A stretch of DNA of 64,000 bases from Acidobacteriota bacterium (GTDB lineage: Bacteria; Acidobacteriota; Terriglobia; Terriglobales; Acidobacteriaceae). How positions within the stretch are numbered: the stretch's first letter is position 1; each line of letters starts with the position of its first letter. Below, piece by piece: positions 42,071 to 51,056 of the stretch. Location: positions 165,345 through 229,344 of the forward strand of contig JABCZI010000010.1 of NCBI GenBank assembly GCA_013289765.1, given 5' to 3'. The notes under the pieces are model-generated. The model saw only the letters and a program-made list of their open reading frames with translations. It had not been told where the DNA came from and ran no database searches. The translations under genes were made by a program, and so were the position numbers.

Positions 42071-45000
42071 ATGCCCCAATTCGTCCACCTACACCTACAC
42101 ACCGACTACTCGTTACTTGACGGCGCATGCGACGTTGAAAAACTCTGTCAGCGCGTAAAAGAAATGGGCATGCCCGCCGTGGCGATGACGGACCACGGAA
42201 ATATTTTTGGCGCCGTGCATTTCGTTAATGCCGCAAAGACTGCCGGCGTGAAGCCCATCGTTGGCTGCGAGCTGTACGTCTGCAAAAAAGACGATCACAA
42301 CATCGGGCGCACGCCCCCCGACGGCGATACTTACAACCACCTGCTGGTCTTGGCCGAGAACGAAGAAGGCTACCGCAACCTGGTGAAGATCACTTCGGAG
42401 GCTTCTCTCCACGGCTTTTACTACAAGCCGCGCGTCAGCAAGAAGTTTCTTGCCGAACACTCTCGCGGTCTGATCGGCCTTTCCGGATGCCTGAAAGGTG
42501 AAGTCGCCGAACGCCTGATGGAAGGGAACTATGCCGCGGCCCGCGCGGCCGCCGGAACCTATACCGATATTTTCGGTAAAGAAAATTTCTTTCTGGAAAT
42601 CCAGGACCAGGGCCTCGCCATGGAGCACAAGATCCATCCCGGCCTGTTCCAACTCGAAAAAGATCTCGGCCTGCCTCTGGTGGCGACCAACGACAGCCAC
42701 TATCTCTGTGAGGACGATGCTCATGCCCAGGACGTGATGCTGTGCATCCAGACCGGCAAGTCGATTCGCGATACCGCGCGAATGAAGTTTGAAGGTACGC
42801 AATTCTTCGTCAAGAGTCACGACGAAATGTATCGTGTCTTCAAAGATTCGCCCGAAGTTCTCTCGCGCACGCTCGACATCGCCGAGCGTTGCAGCCTGCG
42901 CCTCGAAAAAGTCGCGACGCCTTTTCCCCAGTTCGAAGTTCCGGCGGGCTATTCCATCGATAGTTATTTCGTGCATGTAACCCGCGAAGGTTTTGCGCGC
43001 CGCCTGGAAACGCTGCGTCCACTCCACGATCAAAACAAACTCAAGCACTCCCTGACCGACTACGAGCAGCGCCTCGAACGCGAGCTTGGCATCATTCAGC
43101 AGATGAAGTTCCCGGGATATTTTCTGATCGTCTGGGATTTCATCCGCTACGCCAAAGAGCACGAGATCCCCGTGGGCCCGGGGCGTGGATCGGCGGCCGG
43201 TTCGCTGGTTTCCTACGCCCTCGGCATCACCGATATCGATCCCCTGCAGCACGAGTTGCTGTTCGAGCGCTTTTTGAATCCCGAGCGCGTCTCCATGCCG
43301 GATATCGATATCGATTTCTGCATGAATCGGCGCGGCGAAGTCATCAACTACGTCACGCAGAAATACGGACGCGATAACGTCGCCCAGATCATCACCTTCG
43401 GCACCATGGCCGCCAAGGCCGCCATTAAAGACGTCGGCCGGGCGATGGACATCCCGTACGCGGACGTTGACCGTATCGCCAAGATGGTCCCGACGCAACT
43501 CAACATCACTCTCGATCAAGCCATCGAAGACTCTCCGCAACTTCGCGAAGCGATGGAGAAAGATGGCCAGATTCGCGAGTTGATGGAGACGGCGAAGAAA
43601 CTGGAGGGCATGGTGCGGAACTCTGGGGTTCACGCCGCAGGTGTGGTGATCTCGCCGCGTCCTCTCACAGAGCTTGTCCCGCTGCACAAAACCAAGAACG
43701 ATGAAATCGTAACCGCCTTCGACATGGTAGCCATCGAAAAGATGGGCCTGCTGAAGATGGATTTTCTCGGCCTCACCACCCTAACCATCCTCACCGACGC
43801 GCTAAAGTTGATACTTCAAACGCGCGGTACGGCGATCACTTTGGAAACCGTCCCCTTCGACGACAAAGAAACTTACGAGAAAGTTTTCCATAAAGGACTG
43901 ACTTCCGGCGTCTTCCAGTTTGAATCGCACGGCATGCGCGACGTGTTGCGCAAATATCAGCCCAGCTCAATCGAGGATCTCACCGCACTCAATGCCCTCT
44001 ACCGCCCGGGCCCGATTCAGGGCGGGATGATCGAAGATTTCATCGATCGCAAGCATGGCCGCAAGCGCGTCGAATACGAACTCCCGGAGCTGAAAGAAAT
44101 CCTGCAAGAGACGCTAGGAGTGATCGTGTATCAGGAGCAGGTGATGCAGATTGCGAACCGCCTGGCCGGCTACTCGCTCGGCGAAGCCGACCTGTTGCGC
44201 CGAGCCATGGGCAAGAAAAAAGCTGAGGAGATGGCGCAGCAGCGCGAGCGCTTTGTCGAAGGCGCGGCCCAGCGCAAGTTTCCGCCGAAAAAGATCGAGA
44301 AGATTTTCGATCTCATGGCGCAGTTTGCCGGATACGGATTCAACAAGTCGCACTCCGCCGCTTACGCCCTGCTGGCCTATCACACCGCGTATTTGAAAAC
44401 GCACTATCCCGTCGAATTCATGGCCGCGCTGCTCACCTCGGTCACCGGCAGCACCGATGACGTGGTGAAGTACATCAATGAATGTCGCGAGATGGGCATT
44501 GCCGTCGAGGCGCCGGACATCAATGTTTCCGCCGCAAATTTTACGCCGCACGGCGAAGCCATCCGTTTCGGCCTTGCTGCCGTAAAGAACGTCGGCGGCA
44601 ACGCCATCGAATCCATTGTGACGGCGCGGAAAAAGCTTGGCCGCTTCAAATCGATTTACGAATTCTGCGAGCACGTCGATCTCCGGTTACTGAACAAACG
44701 TGTGCTCGAATCGTTAATCAAAAGCGGAGCGATGGATTCGCTCGGCCGGCGCTCGCAATTAATGACAGTCCTCGATCGCGCCATGGAGCGTGCTCAGAAA
44801 ACCCAACGCGACGCGGAATCAGGCCAGCACGGCCTGTTTGGAGTGTTTCAACAGGAAGAATCGGAATCCAACAACGACAAGCTTCCCGACATCCCCGACT
44901 GGGATGAACAAGCACGTCTGGCCGCTGAAAAAGAAATCGTCGGCTTCTTTCTCACCGGTCATCCGTTGGAGAAATACAAAGACAAGCTGCAAGATCTGAA

Positions 45001-45553
45001 CGCGCTAAGCATCGTTGAAATCGGCGCCATGACGAAGTCGACGGGCAAAGATGAAACTATCTCGACCGCGGGCATCATCGGCAACCTGCGCGTCCTCAAG
45101 TCCAAGCGCGGAGATTTCTACGCCCAGGCCACGCTCGAGGATATGTCGGGCTCGCTCGACATGATCGTCTTCCCGGAGGCCTACAAGCGCTTGCAGGACA
45201 AAGTGAAGCTCGAAGTTCCAGTGCTGGTCAAAGCCGGAGTCAGGATTGAAGAGGGAACGAATCCAAAGATTACTGCGGCTGAAATTTATCCGCTTGAGGA
45301 AGTTAAGATTCCATTGCCCCGCGCAATTCGTATTCGCGTGCCGCTCGAAACCTCCGGCGAAACGACAATCGACGACCTTCACACGCTATTCAGCGACCGC
45401 AAAGGCGATGCGCGGGTATTGTTCGACGTGGAACGCTCCGGAGATTTCATGGTTGTTATGGAAGCTGCAGGCTATAATGTGCTGCCTGATCGCAACTTCA
45501 TCGCGAGAGTCGAACAGTTGTGCGGGCGCGGCAGTGTGCGCATAATCAGTTAA
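42071..45553 (+). CDS. dnaE: DNA polymerase III subunit alpha
   Basis: The catalytic subunit of the replicative polymerase, 1160 residues, normal for DnaE1. The N-terminal PHP domain starts FVHLHLHTDYSLLDGA with MTDHGN. The polymerase core shows GPGRGSAAGSLVSYALGITDIDPL and the catalytic aspartates in MPDIDIDF. Then follow VIVYQEQVMQIA, GYGFNKSHSAAYALLAYHTAYLK, the helix-hairpin-helix region, and a C-terminal OB fold (about residues 990-1070). It starts at ATG 42071. Its stop is followed after 15 bp by accA. Confidence 0.97.
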   Translation: MPQFVHLHLHTDYSLLDGACDVEKLCQRVKEMGMPAVAMTDHGNIFGAVHFVNAAKTAGVKPIVGCELYVCKKDDHNIGRTPPDGDTYNHLLVLAENEEGYRNLVKITSEASLHGFYYKPRVSKKFLAEHSRGLIGLSGCLKGEVAERLMEGNYAAARAAAGTYTDIFGKENFFLEIQDQGLAMEHKIHPGLFQLEKDLGLPLVATNDSHYLCEDDAHAQDVMLCIQTGKSIRDTARMKFEGTQFFVKSHDEMYRVFKDSPEVLSRTLDIAERCSLRLEKVATPFPQFEVPAGYSIDSYFVHVTREGFARRLETLRPLHDQNKLKHSLTDYEQRLERELGIIQQMKFPGYFLIVWDFIRYAKEHEIPVGPGRGSAAGSLVSYALGITDIDPLQHELLFERFLNPERVSMPDIDIDFCMNRRGEVINYVTQKYGRDNVAQIITFGTMAAKAAIKDVGRAMDIPYADVDRIAKMVPTQLNITLDQAIEDSPQLREAMEKDGQIRELMETAKKLEGMVRNSGVHAAGVVISPRPLTELVPLHKTKNDEIVTAFDMVAIEKMGLLKMDFLGLTTLTILTDALKLILQTRGTAITLETVPFDDKETYEKVFHKGLTSGVFQFESHGMRDVLRKYQPSSIEDLTALNALYRPGPIQGGMIEDFIDRKHGRKRVEYELPELKEILQETLGVIVYQEQVMQIANRLAGYSLGEADLLRRAMGKKKAEEMAQQRERFVEGAAQRKFPPKKIEKIFDLMAQFAGYGFNKSHSAAYALLAYHTAYLKTHYPVEFMAALLTSVTGSTDDVVKYINECREMGIAVEAPDINVSAANFTPHGEAIRFGLAAVKNVGGNAIESIVTARKKLGRFKSIYEFCEHVDLRLLNKRVLESLIKSGAMDSLGRRSQLMTVLDRAMERAQKTQRDAESGQHGLFGVFQQEESESNNDKLPDIPDWDEQARLAAEKEIVGFFLTGHPLEKYKDKLQDLNALSIVEIGAMTKSTGKDETISTAGIIGNLRVLKSKRGDFYAQATLEDMSGSLDMIVFPEAYKRLQDKVKLEVPVLVKAGVRIEEGTNPKITAAEIYPLEEVKIPLPRAIRIRVPLETSGETTIDDLHTLFSDRKGDARVLFDVERSGDFMVVMEAAGYNVLPDRNFIARVEQLCGRGSVRIIS

Positions 45554-45568
45554 TATTTCACTCGAGCC

Positions 45569-46525
45569 ATGAAATCAATCGAAAAAGCGCAGCAGGAATT
45601 GGAGCGAGTGGAGCGCCAACTGGCTCTGCTCGGGGCTTCCGCGAGCCAGAACGACGACACTCGTCGTCAGCTGGCGAAGCTGCAAGAACGCATCAGCACG
45701 CTGCAGCAGGAAATGAAGGGGCCGCAGACGGCCTGGCAAAAAACGGAGCTGGCCCGGCATCCTCAGCGGCCGCAGACCCTCGACTACATCGAGCGCCTGT
45801 TTACGGACTTCAGCGAGATTCACGGCGATCGCAGCTTCGGCGACGACGCCGCGATCATTTGCGGCATGGCGCGCTTCCACGGCGAAGAAATTCTTGTTGT
45901 CGGCACCCAGAAGGGTCGCGATATGAAACAGCGCGTGCACCGCAACTTCGGCACGCCTCATCCTGAAGGTTACCGCAAAGCGCTTCGCGTAATGCAGGTT
46001 GCGGAAAAATTTCGCAGGCCGATCCTCACGCTGGTTGATACCGACGGCGCCTACCCCGGGATTCACGCCGAAGAGCGTGGACAAGCCGAGGCGATTGCCC
46101 ACAACCTGCGCGAAATGGCGTTGCTCGAAGTTCCCATCATCGCCACGGTGATCGGCGTCGGAGGCAGCGGTGGCGCACTTGCGATTGCCGTGGCTGACCG
46201 CGTTCTCATGATGGAGAATTCAATTTACTCCGTGATTTCCCCCGAAGGTTGCGCCGCCATCATGTGGCGCGACGCCTCAAAAAAGGAACTCGCCGCTGAA
46301 GCCATGCGCATTACTGCCACCGACCTCAGTGAACTTGGCTGCATCGACGGCATCGTTCCTGAACCCGAGGGAGGAGCTCATCGCGATCACGAAGCTGCCG
46401 CGAATCTTTTGGATATCACCCTGCAAAAACATCTCGCCGAACTTAAGAAAATGTCCGCCACGGAATTAGTGGCGTCGCGATACACCAAATTCCGCAACAT
46501 CGCGCAGTTTTTCAAGACCGAGTAA
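45569..46525 (+). CDS. accA: Acetyl-CoA carboxylase carboxyltransferase subunit alpha
   Basis: AccA, with AccD, transfers the carboxyl group from carboxybiotin to acetyl-CoA in fatty-acid synthesis. The N-terminal helical segment (residues 1-45) precedes PQTLDYIERLFTDFSEIHGDRSFGDDAAI, then FGTPHPEGYRKALRVMQVAEKF, LVDTDGAYPGIHAEERGQAEAIA, GVGGSGGALAIAVADRVLMMENSIYSVISPEGCAAIMW. The length of 318 is typical. It lies 15 bp after dnaE, a pairing also seen in Proteobacteria. Confidence 0.97.
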   Translation: MKSIEKAQQELERVERQLALLGASASQNDDTRRQLAKLQERISTLQQEMKGPQTAWQKTELARHPQRPQTLDYIERLFTDFSEIHGDRSFGDDAAIICGMARFHGEEILVVGTQKGRDMKQRVHRNFGTPHPEGYRKALRVMQVAEKFRRPILTLVDTDGAYPGIHAEERGQAEAIAHNLREMALLEVPIIATVIGVGGSGGALAIAVADRVLMMENSIYSVISPEGCAAIMWRDASKKELAAEAMRITATDLSELGCIDGIVPEPEGGAHRDHEAAANLLDITLQKHLAELKKMSATELVASRYTKFRNIAQFFKTE

Positions 46526-46719
46526 CGAATCCCGCGTCGTCTTCTTCTCGTTCCCAGGCAGGTTCCCCTCGGCTTCAGGACAGGCGATTTGCCGCGCCGG
46601 GAAAGCCTTTGCCGCCGTATAATCGTCTGTTCTGCTCAAGACGGATTCGGGCGGATCGCATCGCCCCAAGGTCTTGAAGGATCTGATCTGAACAACTTGA
46701 TCCGAAGGAAGGTGTCGGG

Positions 46720-48558
46720 ATGGCCACTACGGACGTCGCACGCCAGAATACCGGCGGGCAGTTAGAGCGCAAGCGGATCGTAAATGACATGAGCATTCAG
46801 GTGGCCACGGTCAATGGCTCCGGCTCGCAGAGTTCGAACACAGTTTTGTTACGCGCCATTTTTCAAATGGGCGTGCCAATCTCCGGCAAAAATCTTTTCC
46901 CGTCGAACATCGCCGGTCTTCCCACCTGGTACACCATCCGCGCGAATAAAGATGGCTACATCGGCCGGAAGAAGGAAATCGATTTCCTCGTCGCGATGAA
47001 CGCCGAGACCGCGCAGGACGACGTGATGTCGCTCGCCGCGGGCGCTTCCGTTCTTTACGACGAGCCCCTTGGCCTCGACAAGCTGCGCAATGACCTGATT
47101 TTTTATTCCGTCCCTTACGACAAAATCGTGGCGACGGTTTGCCCGGAAGCGAAGCTGCGCAAGCTTGTCAAGAACATGGTGTATGTCGGCGTCGTCGCTC
47201 AACTTCTCGAAATTGAAATGGGTGAAGTAGAGAAGGCGATCCGCAAACAGTTCGCCAAAAAAGTGAAAGCGGCTACCCTGAATCTGGCGGCGGCACAAGC
47301 CGGATTCGATTACGCCAAAGCGAGCCTTCAGAAGCGCGGCGTCTTTTACATCGAGCGCATGAACAAGACTGCGGGTAAGATCATCATCGACGGAAACTCC
47401 GCCGCCGCTCTCGGCTGCATGTTCGCCGGATGTACGGTCGTCACCTGGTATCCCATCACGCCATCATCTTCGCTGGTCGAGACCATGATCGATTACATGA
47501 AAGAGCATCGCATCGGCCCCGACGGCAAAGCCACGTTCGCCATCGTTCAGGCCGAAGATGAACTCGCTGCCATCGGCATGGTAATCGGCGCGGGCTGGGC
47601 GGGTGCGCGCAGCATGACGGCAACCGCCGGCCCCGGCATTTCGCTGATGTCGGAGTTCGCCGGCCTCGCTTATTACGCAGAAATTCCCGGTGTCATCTGG
47701 GACATTCAGCGCGTCGGCCCCTCGACCGGACTGCCCACGCGCACTTCGCAGGGAGACATTCTCGCGACGGCCTTTCTCTCTCACGGCGATACCAAACACA
47801 TCATGCTGATTCCGAGTTCTGCGGCGGAATGCTTCAGCATGGCGTCTGAAGCTTTCAATCTCGCGGAGCAATTTCAAACTCTGGTTTTCGTTATGTCCGA
47901 TCTTGATCTCGGGATGAATAACTGGATGTCCGATCCATTCGAATATCCGACTACGCCAATCAAGCGCGGTAAAGTTCTCGGCAAAGAGGAACTCACGAAA
48001 CTGGGCGGCTTCGCCCGCTACAGGGATCTGGACGGCGACGGCGTTGGCTACCGCACTCTTCCTGGGACCGAGCATCCCGCGGCCGCATACTTCACTCGCG
48101 GCAGCGGCCACAACGACAAATCCAATTACAGCGAACGCCCCGACGATTACGAAAACAACATGGAGCGCCTCAACCGGAAGTTCGAATCGGCGCGCTCGTT
48201 CGTGCCGCGTCCCGAAATTCAAAAGGGCTCAAACGCGAAAATAGGAATCATCGCGTATGGCACTTCGCATTGGGGAATCATCGAAAGCCGCGACCAGCTG
48301 CGCGGCGAGTATGCGATTGAAACCGATTATCTTCGCCTGCGCGCTTATCCGTTCACACGCGAAGTGCATGAATTCATCGAGCAGCACGAGCGCATCTACG
48401 TCGTCGAGCAGAACCGCGATGCGCAAATGCTCAGCTTGCTAAAGCTTGATCTGAAACCAGAACTGATCGCACGGCTACGCAGCATCGCCCATCTTGACGG
48501 ACTGCCGCTTGACGCGCGCTCGGTCACCGACGAACTCAGCACCATTGAAGGTAAGTAA
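46720..48558 (+). CDS. korA: 2-oxoacid:ferredoxin oxidoreductase subunit alpha (gamma-alpha fusion)
   Basis: Together with the next gene this forms a KorAB-type enzyme that oxidatively decarboxylates a 2-oxoacid, probably 2-oxoglutarate, with ferredoxin as acceptor. Residues about 40-210 are the gamma (CoA-binding) domain (RAIFQMGVPISGKNLFPSNIAGLPTWYTIR). From about 215 the pyrimidine-binding alpha domain follows (DGNSAAALGCMFAGCTVVTWYPITPSSSLVE, with TATAGPGISLM and GPSTGLPTRTSQGD). The length of 612 is normal for the fused form. AAGGAAGG precedes the start. Its stop falls in a 16-bp duplication that also makes the ribosome site of korB. Confidence 0.92.
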   Translation: MATTDVARQNTGGQLERKRIVNDMSIQVATVNGSGSQSSNTVLLRAIFQMGVPISGKNLFPSNIAGLPTWYTIRANKDGYIGRKKEIDFLVAMNAETAQDDVMSLAAGASVLYDEPLGLDKLRNDLIFYSVPYDKIVATVCPEAKLRKLVKNMVYVGVVAQLLEIEMGEVEKAIRKQFAKKVKAATLNLAAAQAGFDYAKASLQKRGVFYIERMNKTAGKIIIDGNSAAALGCMFAGCTVVTWYPITPSSSLVETMIDYMKEHRIGPDGKATFAIVQAEDELAAIGMVIGAGWAGARSMTATAGPGISLMSEFAGLAYYAEIPGVIWDIQRVGPSTGLPTRTSQGDILATAFLSHGDTKHIMLIPSSAAECFSMASEAFNLAEQFQTLVFVMSDLDLGMNNWMSDPFEYPTTPIKRGKVLGKEELTKLGGFARYRDLDGDGVGYRTLPGTEHPAAAYFTRGSGHNDKSNYSERPDDYENNMERLNRKFESARSFVPRPEIQKGSNAKIGIIAYGTSHWGIIESRDQLRGEYAIETDYLRLRAYPFTREVHEFIEQHERIYVVEQNRDAQMLSLLKLDLKPELIARLRSIAHLDGLPLDARSVTDELSTIEGK

Positions 48559-48574
48559 CAAGGAGGGTAAGTAA
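48550..48574. repeat. 16-bp duplication at the korA-korB junction
   Basis: GGTAAGTAA occurs at 48550-48558 and 48566-48574. The first copy ends korA (TAA 48556-48558); the second lies between the AAGGAGG ribosome site (48560-48566) and the korB ATG (48575). Confidence 0.75.
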
Positions 48575-49630
48575 ATGGCGACCACGCCCGCAGCGGAACC
48601 CAGATCTCCCGAACCGAAGACCAATCATATTGGCCTGACAGTCATCGATTACAAAGGCGGTAAGACCACGCTCTGCGCCGGCTGCGGCCACAATGCGATT
48701 TCCGAACGCATCATCGAAGCCATGTACGACATGGGCGTGCAGCCCGAGCGCGTCGCGAAGCTGAGCGGGATCGGGTGCTCGTCGAAGAGTCCCGCTTATT
48801 TCATGAACCGCTCGCACAGTTTCAACTCCGTGCATGGACGCATGCCTTCCGTCGCGACCGGCGCGATGCTCGCGAATCGCAATCTGATTGCGCTCGGCGT
48901 CAGCGGCGATGGCGACACCGCTTCGATCGGCATCGGCCAGTTCGTTCACCTCATGCGCCGCAATCTTCCTCTCATCTACATCATCGAAGACAACGGAGTT
49001 TACGGCCTGACCAAAGGTCAGTTCTCGGCAACCGCCGATCTTGGATCGAAGCTGAAGTCCGGCGTGATCAACGATCTTCCTCCGATCGATACCTGCGGCC
49101 TGGCTATCGAACTCGGTGCAACCTTCGTCGGACGCTCGTTCTCCGGCGACAAGCGACAGCTCAGCACCATGCTGAAAGCCGCAATCGCTCATCATGGTAC
49201 CGTGATGCTCGACGTGGTCTCGCCCTGCGTCACCTTTAATGACCATGAAGGCTCGACCAAGTCCTACAAGTACGTGAAAGATCATGAAGAGACACTTCAG
49301 GAAATGAGTTTCGTACCGCACTTCGAAGAGATTGACGTGGAATACGATCCTGGCACAACTGTCAGCGTGACCATGCACGATGGCTCCCACTTGCAATTGC
49401 GGAAGCTCGAAGAAGATTACAATCCTACCGATCGAATTGCCGCGATGAAACGGCTCTCCGAAGCCCACGACAAAGGCGAAGTGTTGACCGGAGTCTTCTA
49501 CGTGAACACCAAAGCGCCCAGCTTCCTTGACATGCTGAACATGGTCGATGAGCCGCTGGCCACATTGCCGGAATCAGTGACGCGCCCCGGAAGGGAAGCG
49601 CTGGAAGCGGCGATGGAAGAGCTGCGGTAA
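48575..49630 (+). CDS. korB: 2-oxoacid:ferredoxin oxidoreductase subunit beta
   Basis: The TPP-binding subunit of the KorAB complex, 351 residues. It has TTLCAGCGHNAISE (about residues 30-43), SGIGCSSKSPAYFMNRSHSFNSVHGRMPSVATGA, and the TPP/Mg motif GDGDTASIGIGQFVHLMRRN followed by EDNGVYGLTKGQFSAT. The cysteines in CAGCG and GIGCSS are those that hold the single 4Fe-4S cluster in this family. It is 16 bp downstream of korA. No separate ferredoxin gene is near. Confidence 0.93.
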   Translation: MATTPAAEPRSPEPKTNHIGLTVIDYKGGKTTLCAGCGHNAISERIIEAMYDMGVQPERVAKLSGIGCSSKSPAYFMNRSHSFNSVHGRMPSVATGAMLANRNLIALGVSGDGDTASIGIGQFVHLMRRNLPLIYIIEDNGVYGLTKGQFSATADLGSKLKSGVINDLPPIDTCGLAIELGATFVGRSFSGDKRQLSTMLKAAIAHHGTVMLDVVSPCVTFNDHEGSTKSYKYVKDHEETLQEMSFVPHFEEIDVEYDPGTTVSVTMHDGSHLQLRKLEEDYNPTDRIAAMKRLSEAHDKGEVLTGVFYVNTKAPSFLDMLNMVDEPLATLPESVTRPGREALEAAMEELR

Positions 49631-49633
49631 AGC

Positions 49634-49733
49634 GGCTTCAGCCATCGGGCTTCAGGCTTCAGCAAAACCCTTGGTCACTCAGCTAGAACTTTTGTCATTC
49701 CGAACTGCGCCGAAGGCCCGGTGAGGACCTGTT
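49634..49733. repeat. CTTCAGCC and TTGTCATTCC dispersed repeat remnants
   Basis: Downstream of korB are CGGCTTCAGCC, GGGCTTCAGGCTTCAG and TTTTGTCATTCCGAACTGCGCCGAAGG. These resemble blocks at 13610, 38962 and 1571. No gene lies here; the following TTTTTT at 49732-49737 is not preceded by a clean stem. Confidence 0.4.
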
Positions 49734-49755
49734 TTTTATTCTCGCTGCGTCCCGA

Positions 49756-50526
49756 TCACTTCGAACCGCTCGACCCCGCTGGCTGCAATCCCAATCCCGC
49801 GCCGTAATATTCCGCCAGTGCACGCCGTTCATCCTCGCTCAGCAGCGCGGCAATCGTCCGCATCGGCAGATTAATATCGTTGAACCGGCTCCGACTCGCG
49901 AACATCTCGAGCTGATTCAAAACGTAATCCCCATTCTGTGCCATGAGCGACGGGACTCCCACACGATAAGCCACCGGCCCATGACACGACTGGCACGGAG
50001 GAATGCCCCGCTCTCCATCTCCAAACGTAACCAGCCGGGCCGCAACCGCCGCACGCCCGGCCTCGGGCTGCATTCCGGGAAACACGCGGTTATCCTGCGG
50101 GTCAGGGAACACCGGCAGCTCCGCGTAGTAAGAAACCACGTCGGCGACATCGCGCGGCGTAAGCGATTCCGCAATCGGCTCCATCGGCCGCGACCGCCGC
50201 TTATGCGACCGAAAATCTTCGAGTTGCTTCCAGATCGAAAGCATGTTCATGCCCGCAAGATTCGGAGTCGACGCCACCGGACTAAATCCCTCCGCGCCGT
50301 GGCAGTGATCGCAGCGCTTCGCCAGCAGCGACCCGCGAAATGCATCTCCGGACGAAGCCGCTGCAATATTTTCCGCCGACCATGTCACAAAAGATGGAAT
50401 GCGATCTGGCGCCGCGTCACTGGCCACCAAAATAAGCGAGCCTGCCGCTACCATGACGGTCAGCATAATAGGAAGGCCTCGCGCGATACTCAGTCCGGAA
50501 GACGCGCGCCGTTTATTGGAGAACAC
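49756..50526 (-). CDS. Dihaem cytochrome c (c4-like)
   Basis: A membrane-anchored or exported cytochrome of 256 residues with two haem-binding motifs, CDHCH (Cys72-His76) and CQSCH (Cys178-His182), each followed by a methionine-containing stretch as in cytochrome c4. A hydrophobic helix (about residues 18-37) precedes the first domain. GTG 50526 is preferred: an AGGGGGG run precedes it and the overlap with the upstream CuA gene is then only 14 nt. The pair would act as an electron donor and acceptor at the membrane. Confidence 0.85.
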   Translation of the reverse strand: MFSNKRRASSGLSIARGLPIMLTVMVAAGSLILVASDAAPDRIPSFVTWSAENIAAASSGDAFRGSLLAKRCDHCHGAEGFSPVASTPNLAGMNMLSIWKQLEDFRSHKRRSRPMEPIAESLTPRDVADVVSYYAELPVFPDPQDNRVFPGMQPEAGRAAVAARLVTFGDGERGIPPCQSCHGPVAYRVGVPSLMAQNGDYVLNQLEMFASRSRFNDINLPMRTIAALLSEDERRALAEYYGAGLGLQPAGSSGSK

Positions 50527-51037
50527 AGGCCCCCCTTTCTCCGGCACGCAGAGCAGGGAACTGATCACGCGGCACAACCTTAAACTCAGATCGCATGGCG
50601 TAGTGTCCCGCGCCGCAAAATTCGCGGCACACTGTCTTGTAGTCGCCGGTGCGAGGAAACTGAAGTTCCGCCAGACTAACGGTGCCCGGCAAAGTCTTCA
50701 CGGCGTAATTGGTACCGTTGAGTGTCAAAGAATGCACTGCATCGGCGCTGGTAATCTTAAGATGGACCGGTACTCCCGCCGGAACAAGAATGCAATGTGG
50801 AACGAAAAGATACTGCTGCGCGATCATGCGGACGGTCACAGAGCCATCCGCATCCTGCTCAGTTCCAAGATTGTTTTCGACAAATTCTCCGGAGAGGTGA
50901 AGCGATAACGGGTCAATGTGGTTGGAACCCCGCAGGAGCTTCAGCAGAGGCTCATCAATCTGATAATAGCGAGTGGCAGGGATGAGGCACAGAGCGAGCA
51001 GGGTGAACACAAATATTCTGACCTTTCGCCAGTTCAC
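50513..51037 (-). CDS. CuA-type cytochrome oxidase subunit II-like protein
   Basis: A 174-residue protein with one N-terminal membrane helix (about residues 7-23) and a cupredoxin domain. The full set of CuA ligands is present: His102, Cys137, Glu139, Cys141, His145 and Met148 in VCREFCGAGHYAM. Size and single helix resemble the ba3-type subunit II and not the two-helix aa3 type. No subunit I or III gene is nearby, so the partner is elsewhere or it works only with the cytochrome c encoded directly downstream (14-nt overlap). Confidence 0.88.
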   Translation of the reverse strand: MNWRKVRIFVFTLLALCLIPATRYYQIDEPLLKLLRGSNHIDPLSLHLSGEFVENNLGTEQDADGSVTVRMIAQQYLFVPHCILVPAGVPVHLKITSADAVHSLTLNGTNYAVKTLPGTVSLAELQFPRTGDYKTVCREFCGAGHYAMRSEFKVVPRDQFPALRAGERGACVLQ

Positions 51038-51056
51038 ACTTTGCTCTCGCTTCGAA

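Noticed and set aside
42113..43687. A 524-codon open frame antisense to dnaE
   Set aside because: It mirrors the codon bias of dnaE, has no recognisable domain or ribosome site, and dnaE is unmistakable on the other strand.
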